This document shows positions 57,778 through 64,000 of a DNA stretch of 64,000 bases, in pieces. Every line of letters starts with the position of its first letter. Positions within the stretch are counted from its first letter, which is position 1. The stretch comes from Cricetomys ansorgei (lineage: Eukaryota > Chordata > Mammalia > Rodentia > Nesomyidae), in contig JAMJFZ010001815.1 in NCBI GenBank assembly GCA_026225945.1, forward strand, positions 19,821,501 to 19,885,500, given 5' to 3'. The translations under genes were made by a program, and so were the position numbers. A model generated the notes under the pieces. The model saw only the letters and a program-made list of their open reading frames with translations. It searched no databases and had not been told where the DNA came from.

Positions 57778-58317
57778 ACTTTCTTAGTACCTTTGTTAAG
57801 AGATTCTCTCCGATGTATGTTTTTGAAAACGTTGTCAAAAATTAGGTTGCTGTCAGTATATAGGGGTTTTTTTTGGGGGGTGAATGGCAGGTCTTATATT
57901 CTTTGGTCCTATATTCATTGGTCTACATGTCTGTTTTATTTTTGCAAGTACCATACAGGTTTTTTTATTACCATTCTGTAGTATAGTTTCAGATTTGCTA
58001 TCTACAAAATTGTTCATTCTGATTAGGATTGCTTTGATTAAGTGCTGTCTTTTGTGTTTCTATTTAAATTGTAAGATTGAGTTTTTTCAATGAAGATAAT
58101 AATTAAAAATTTTAGGAAAGTTGCATAGGATCTGTGAAAAACTTTTATAGTATACTAATTTTCATGATACTAATTCTGCCAATCTATCAGCATGGAGGCC
58201 TTTCTTCTTATAATGTCTTCTTTGTTATTTTTCTTTTTTATTAGTGTCGTTATGTTCTCATTGTAGACATCTTTCATTTCCTTTATTAGATTTCTTCCTC
58301 ATGTTCTATTTTTAATT
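57778..58317 (-). mobile_element. L1M ORF2 relic, segment 1
   Basis: 'attggtctacatgtctgttt', 'aagtaccatacaggtttttt', 'aggattgctttgattaagtg' and 'tctgccaatctatcagcatg' are the complement of old L1 ORF2. First of three segments of one copy (57778-60615). Confidence 0.78.
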
Positions 58318-58722
58318 TTTTAAATAATAGCTTTTTTTTCAAAATTGTAATATAGTGATATCATTTCCCCTTTCATTTTCTTTCTTCTGCCTTCTTCTAT
58401 GCATCTCCTTTGCTCTCTCTCAATTTATGGCTTCTTTTCTTATATATATATATACACCGACATATACATATATACACATATATATGTATAAACATACATA
58501 TTTATACACATATTCATATAAATATACATATATATGTATGTATATTTGTATACATATTTATATATTAGGTATATGTATATATACATATTTGTATGCACAC
58601 AAATGTATATATATATATATGTATATATTTATATATATACACACAGAGACACATATTTGCTCAGGCTTTGTTTAAGTAGCCATGTTGATGAGATTTCACA
58701 GGCGTAGTATCTCTGACATTAG
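58318..58722 (-). mobile_element. Younger LINE-1 3' UTR nested in L1M
   Basis: 'aattgtaatatagtgatatc', 'gctctctctcaatttatggc', an AT-rich tract (58441-58640), 'ttgctcaggctttgtttaag' and 'ccatgttgatgagatttcac' match the rodent L1 3' UTR complement (compare 52190 and 30425). It splits the L1M between segments 1 and 2. Confidence 0.75.
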
Positions 58723-59330
58723 TTTTTCTCATATTTCTTTAGTGGAAGGTTCATTATCAGTATGTAAAAGCCATTGATTTTATATGTTGATTTAGCATCT
58801 TGCCGCTTTACTGAAAATGTATCTGGGAATTCTATGGAGTCCATAGGGCCTTTAAACTATAGTGTCACATCTCCTTCAGATAAGAATATTTGACTTCCTC
58901 CTTTCCTATTTGTTTCCCTTTTTAAGTTGTTTCCTCAATCTTATTGCCTTACCTAGGACTTCAAGCACTATGTTGAATAAGCCTGCAGAGTGGGCACTTT
59001 CATTTAGATCTTAGAGTCTATCCTTTCCACTTGTTTCCAGTTGAGCACTTCATGGACTATGTTTGTCATGGACTATGTATAATTTATTATGTTGTGCATG
59101 TTCCTTCTATTCTTACTTCTTTCAGGCCTCTGCTCATGAAAGGTTAGTGAATTTTATCAACAGCCTTTTCTAGCTATTAAAATAATTATATGATTTCTGC
59201 TCTTGAGTCCATTTATGTTTTTATTATATTTATTGATTTACATATGTTGGATCATCTTTGCAACCCTGGAATGAAATAAACCTGGTCATGGTATGTTATT
59301 TTCTTAATATATTCTTGTGCTGTGTTCTGT
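58723..59330 (-). mobile_element. L1M ORF2 relic, segment 2
   Basis: 'ggttcattatcagtatgtaa', 'tcaagcactatgttgaataa', 'tttatcaacagccttttcta' and 'tttacatatgttggatcatc' continue ORF2 in complement. Confidence 0.8.
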
Positions 59331-59654
59331 GAAGCTAGGTCCTGGAATCCAGACTAAGGGTGGTGAGGGAATGAATGAAGCACAGACACATGTATAGCAA
59401 AGCTGAGGTCAGGTGAGTTGTGTGCTCGCAGATGGAGCAGCACCTACCACAAGGAACCTGCAACTTCAGGGTGTCTCTCCTGCGCAGCACAGGGGGGAAG
59501 GGTTAGTCTCAGTAGGAGGTCTGAGGAGCAGACCCAGACTTTAAACATTTGGGAGGAAGAAACTGCAGTTGATAGTTTTGGTACACACTGGGCAGTTATT
59601 CAATTCTAAGACTGACACATATGGGGAAGGGCTTTGCCCATTTCCCATGGATTC
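59331..59654 (+). mobile_element. Possible ERV LTR fragment inside L1M
   Basis: 'ctcctgcgcagcacaggggg' and 'ggtctgaggagcagacccag' recall rodent ERVK-like LTR/leader sequence. Foreign to the flanking L1M in any case. Family and strand uncertain. Confidence 0.4.
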
Positions 59655-59980
59655 TGGGTTGTGGTGCTTTGAATGAAAATGGCCCCCATAGGTCCATAGG
59701 GAGTGACATAATTTAACAGGTGTGGTCTTGTTGGAGGAAGTATGTCGCTGGGGGCAAGTTTTGAGATTTGAGAAGCTCAAGCCAGGTCCAGTATCATTCT
59801 CTCTTGCCACTGCCTGCCAATCCAGATGTAGAACTCTCAGCACCATGTCTGCCTGTGTTCTGCCATGCTTCTTGCCACGATGATAATGTACTTTAATTAA
59901 CTGTAAGCCAGCTCCAGTTAAATGTTTTCTTTTATATCATGATGTCCCTTCATAGCAATAGAAACCCTATCCAAGAAGGG
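59655..59980 (+). mobile_element. ORR1-type MaLR solo LTR
   Basis: 'ggcccccataggtccatagg', 'gtgtggtcttgttggaggaa', 'gtagaactctcagcaccatg', 'ctgccatgcttcttgccacg', 'atgataatgtactttaatta', 'catagcaatagaaaccctat' give a full, well-ordered ORR1-like LTR. Confidence 0.85.
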
Positions 59981-60615
59981 ACATTTGTCCTTGTCATGAC
60001 TGTGCCCACCATGACAATATATATCCACTCAGGACTTTACTACCCTCAGTCTTGAATTAAGTTTGCAAGATTTTTTAACGACAATTTGAGTCTATGTTTA
60101 ATTGTTGTTGTTGTTTATTGTTGTGTTCTTACTTGGTTTGATATTAGAATAAGGCTGGCATGGTAGAATAGAACCAGTACTATTCCTTCAGTATCTTACT
60201 GAACCATTAGAAGAAGACAAGCGTCAGCTCTTCAAAGTCTTGACAGTCAACCTCCCAGGTTCTGGGATGTGCTTGCTGGGAGACTTTTTATTGCTATTTC
60301 AGCCTCTTGTTATGGATCTAAGTAGTTTATATCACTTTATTTGATTTTGTAGGTATCACATGTCTGTCAATCCGTTTATTCTAAATTTTCCAAATTTTTG
60401 AAGCATAAATTTTCGTATTATTCCATAATGACCATCTAAATTTTGTTAGAGTCTGTAATAACCTCCTCTTTTCATCTGCTTGCATTGATTTGGTTCTTTT
60501 CTCTCTTTTGGTTAGTTTTAGATGGTTGGTATTTGTCAATCTTGTTTATTTTTTTTAAAGAACTCACTCTTTTGTTCAATCTGGGTATTGTTCATTTAGT
60601 CACCATTCCTGCCTT
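59981..60615 (-). mobile_element. L1M ORF2 relic, segment 3
   Basis: 'gtgttcttacttggtttgat', 'aataaggctggcatggtaga', 'tgggagactttttattgcta' and 'aaagaactcactcttttgtt' continue ORF2 in complement after the LTR insertions. Confidence 0.75.
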
Positions 60616-62350
60616 AATCATTATTTTTCTTCTCATCTACTGCTTTTATTTTGTTATCACATTTAATTGTAGTCTTAAAATTTATCAAATCATCTGTTTT
60701 CCAACTTACATTTTCTCAATCAGCCCTTCCTTATAGTACAGATGTGTACATTTTTATTAAAACTAAATAATACCAAATTCCTAAAATTTGCATTCTTCTT
60801 ACTTCACTTGCTAGTCAATTCATCAAAGTACTTCAGTGTCCATTTCATCAACTGCCACGCCACAGGCTGTTATGATGTGCGCCCAGGGTGGCCTCCATCT
60901 GCCCGTTGCCCGTTGCTGTCAGATCTACCACTAACTAGCATGGGACTAGGTTTCTGCATTTCCCTTCCTCTTCTTTTTATTACTTTTTCATTAAAATAGA
61001 AAGTGTTGCTTTTTCCCCACTAAGAAAACATTTAAATTTTTTAAACTACATCAGAAATATAGCAGACACAAGATATCCAAGTGACATTCAAAACCAAAAT
61101 CCGATTTCCTTATCAACTGCCCTCATATTTCGGAGGAGGGCATAGCAAATTTTTCTACATACAATTTCGATCAAAAAAAACCTTTATATCTCTTACTATA
61201 ATGTTTTGACTTGCTTAAAATGTATTTTTAATGCATTGTAATTCTTTTATTGACATTTGTCAAGTCCCTTCAGGCAATGTCATTGCACATCTTAATAGAG
61301 TAAAAGAAAGCAGAGGACTGTCAAAAATGATTCTTCAGTTTTCAAGCTTTAAAGTAGGTTATTGGGACTTGCATTGAAATAGTAGTTTTGAATAGAAAAG
61401 AAGGTGTTGAGCTCTGACTTTGTGCTATTTGAGCTATGGCCTACATCTATGAATTTTGTCTCACAGTCGTAATAGAAATTCAGAACCTTCAAGTTTAGCT
61501 CAGCACCTCCTTCACTCTCACCACACATCCATGTGGGCAGCATGTCTTAATATCACTGGGTTATTCTAACTTCTCTCATCTTCAGTACCATTATGTAAGT
61601 CCAAACTCCCAGAAACTCTGTCTAGGTATCACAGGCCTGAAGACATTGCTATAGATTTCTCTTATACCTATGTGGCTCATTCCAAAACTACTTTAAATCT
61701 GCACTTAGAAATATACTTTTAGAGAACAATTATTATCTTATTCTAAAAATGTAAAACTCTTAAGAAAATTCTCTTTACTTTAGAAATGGAAGGAAAATAA
61801 ATAGCTATGATGACCTACAGGATATGTTAGCCCCATAGTCACGGTGATAAAATAAGGAAGGTAAAGCGGTTATAGCTAGGCCTGTGGCAGTGGTAGCAGA
61901 GAGACTCACTTGGCCTAGAAGAAGAGGGGGGGGGAAGGTCACCCAGCTCTCACCTGGGCTTTCTGGTTATCTGCTTCCTCCTGTTGAGTCCTAACACTGC
62001 ATGAGGTCTGAGGGGTGCTGAAGACATTGGAATGGGAAGGTTAACTGAAGCCTGTGCTCCACGAAAGCAGCTTTTATGAGGTTGTCACCCATCCTGAAAC
62101 AGGACCACGTGGTGATGACGCTGCCACAAGTCTACCATGCTCCTGGAAGTCTCCTCAGTGAAATCCTTGTCTCTCCAAGTTGGATTTGGATGGATTCCTT
62201 TTGTCTGCTGTCAGCATCCTATTAAGGTTAACAGATGATTCCTTGTGGCTTCTGGGGTGGGGGTCCTAAAACAAATCCATACATTTTACGAGTGGTTCTA
62301 TTAGTGAAACTTTATTGTACGAATGTAGTTGGGAATCCTGCTTCACCCAA
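60616..62350. other. Unrecognised sequence, about 1.7 kb
   Basis: Includes a 10-G run near 61926. No repeat or exon recognised. Confidence 0.4.
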
Positions 62351-63412
62351 CGTTGCCATCAGTGTGCCTGCCTCCTGATAGGCTGTTTGGAGGTTCTTTT
62401 GTTTGTATCTGTGTTTTCCGTGTCTTTTTAAGACATAGTGAAGGGAAAAGATAAGCAGCCAGGTGTGGACAACTGTGGGCACACACATCAACCTTCCTAT
62501 AGACAGAAACAGGATTGATGAAATGACTATAGGAACTATAATCTTCTCATTATATTATACAATATCATATATCTCATTATATATTATGTATGATAGTATA
62601 AGGGGAAAGGCAGAAGTGCAGAGAGTAGGCAGATTAGCAGCTTCTAAAAGACATTCTAATTCCCTATTCCTGATGGGATTTTTATCTCTTTAAAATAAGG
62701 TTTACCACATATATATACTCTACCTCCCCCCAAAAAAAATCCCTCTTTCTTGAGATAATGAACTTTTCTTTGGAATGAGAACAAAAGAAAATGTAAACAG
62801 GGATTTTTCTCGTGCCACTTAAAACTTTTAAAGCCCTTTTCTCTAATAGCTAAATAAATTCACTATGAATGGATGACAGTTTATTCAATGCCTGACTGGT
62901 GTTCAATTAATGGTTTTTATTTAAATATACATTTTTGTACTTACTTTGTCCTTTTCATTGTACTTTGTGCATTTTCATTGATTTTCTTCTATAGGCAGAT
63001 ACTGGGGTTTGGTGCATACCTCTATTGGGATTCCAGGATCTTGTGCCCTGGAATAAGGGATTGGAAGTTGTTCTCTCTCCTCTATTTTCCCACCTTAATT
63101 TCTATATAATCTTTCATATGATGTTCTGGTTCAACATAGTTTTTAAATAAAGCTACTGATAATATGGCCAAATTATCTAAATTGCCTTCTGGAAATTGTC
63201 TGTTAATTAAAACTTCCATTATAATGGATTTAATTTCCTGGTTTTCTCTGTAATTAAAAGAGGTAAACGTCTTGGGGAAAGACACTGGTGAACAGCAAAG
63301 TCAGGCTACCTGCTGAAAATTGAGTGGCCATTTTCCTCCTGGCTCATCTCCCTATACCCTTCTATCTCCCATACACAAATGGTACTGAGGATCCCCCATG
63401 TGATAAAGACAC
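62351..63412. other. Unrecognised sequence, about 1 kb
   Basis: AT-rich stretch around 62540-62600. Open frames are short and without features. Confidence 0.4.
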
Positions 63413-63652
63413 GTGACACTACTTGCAAAGTCTGCAGGCATAGAGGAGCTACTGATTCCTGGTACCCTGATAACAATATTGATGTTACTATTTCTATTTC
63501 TGTCAGTTTTTGGCACAAGTGACAGCCAGTTCTGCAAATGCCGAAGCTGTTTCCCATTGCCAACATGTTCTAATGATCGCTGCAAAACTGCCAGCTGCAG
63601 CTCCAGAGGGACAGATTTTTCTGATGTTCCTGTCTTCAGGAATGGAGAATAA
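63413..63652 (+). CDS. Weak candidate: membrane/secreted Cys-rich small ORF
   Basis: A 79-codon frame from ATG 63413 shows a hydrophobic helix (LLIPGTLITILMLLFLFLSV, about residues 13-32) followed by a cluster of seven Cys in about 26 residues (SQFCKCRSCFPLPTC, CKTASC). That resembles a signal-anchor plus Cys-rich module, but no family is recognised. No recognisable Kozak or splice context. A 138-codon frame overlaps on the minus strand, so chance or an unidentified repeat is at least as likely. Confidence 0.15.
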   Translation: MTLLAKSAGIEELLIPGTLITILMLLFLFLSVFGTSDSQFCKCRSCFPLPTCSNDRCKTASCSSRGTDFSDVPVFRNGE

Positions 63653-64000
63653 AAGGAACTGCTAAATGGATGTGGATTGCAAGCTAGCGACACAGAAGGT
63701 CTAACCTTTCCAGTCCCATGCCTTCTTCCTGAACTGGCATCCTGCACTTCTGGGGTAACACTTCCCATTTGCTCTCTTACCTGGTCTTCTGTTTATACTG
63801 TGGACATCACACCATATTCAAAAACTGGTGGGTTGCCATATTATCAGTATTGTGAGACCAGAAGAAAAAAAAATGAGGACTCCCGATCTCCTGAGCCATC
63901 TTGCTCCCTGCTTCCTTTGAGATTTCTGACAGGTTTACCCAGAGAATGAGTGCTCCTACCAGTCTCTGCATTTGGTATTGCTCTTCTCTGTAGGTGACTC
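63653..64000. other. Unrecognised sequence at window end
   Basis: A 90-codon plus-strand frame (63677-63949) and others overlap. No domain or repeat recognised. Confidence 0.35.

Noticed and set aside
63352..63768. 138-codon minus-strand frame
   Set aside because: No family recognised. It conflicts with an overlapping plus-strand frame that looks marginally better.

Overview
The window looks like intergenic or intronic DNA from a muroid rodent nuclear genome. The evidence is its repeats: B1 SINEs, B3/B2-type SINEs, ID/B4-type fragments, rodent Lx-type LINE-1 3' ends, rodent ERVL/MaLR LTRs, and older mammalian MIR, L2 and L1M relics. Four of the better-preserved B1 copies read 'ttgta(a/g)ctctg' where, as I recall it, the house-mouse B1 consensus reads 'tgtgtagccctgg'. 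That hints at a muroid other than house mouse, possibly a cricetid, but I cannot name the species. All repeat names come from recalled consensus sequences, not from a database search.

Layout. 0-3.2 kb: an ERVL-type LTR, an ERVL fragment and unrecognised sequence. 3.2-10.8 kb: an ancient L1M copy split by a nearly full-length but dead Lx-type LINE-1 on the minus strand. 11.4-12.0 kb: a short L1 with an inverted 5' part. 12-17 kb: B3 SINEs, two MIRs, microsatellites and one possible exon (12596-12794). 17-23 kb: mostly unrecognised, with a small 5'-truncated L1 bounded by a target-site duplication. 23-31 kb: Lx 3' UTR blocks, a split L1M, B1s and AT-rich palindromic DNA. 31-45 kb: scattered SINEs, MaLR/ERVL LTRs, MIR and L2 relics, and a good CTCF-like motif at 38702. 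45-52 kb: LTRs, a duplicated LTR/L1M junction and a 290-bp polypurine minisatellite. 52-57 kb: an L1 3' end broken by a B1 with a very long pyrimidine tail, a 25-C run and AT-rich DNA. 57.2-60.6 kb: an ERV LTR followed by an old L1M carrying three later insertions. 60.6-64 kb: mostly unrecognised.

I found no confident protein-coding gene, tRNA, rRNA, snRNA or CRISPR array. Most long open frames are chance frames or run through repeats. The two weak coding candidates are 12596-12794 and 63413-63652. The main content is a layered record of retroelement insertions; I see no sign of an undescribed multi-gene system.
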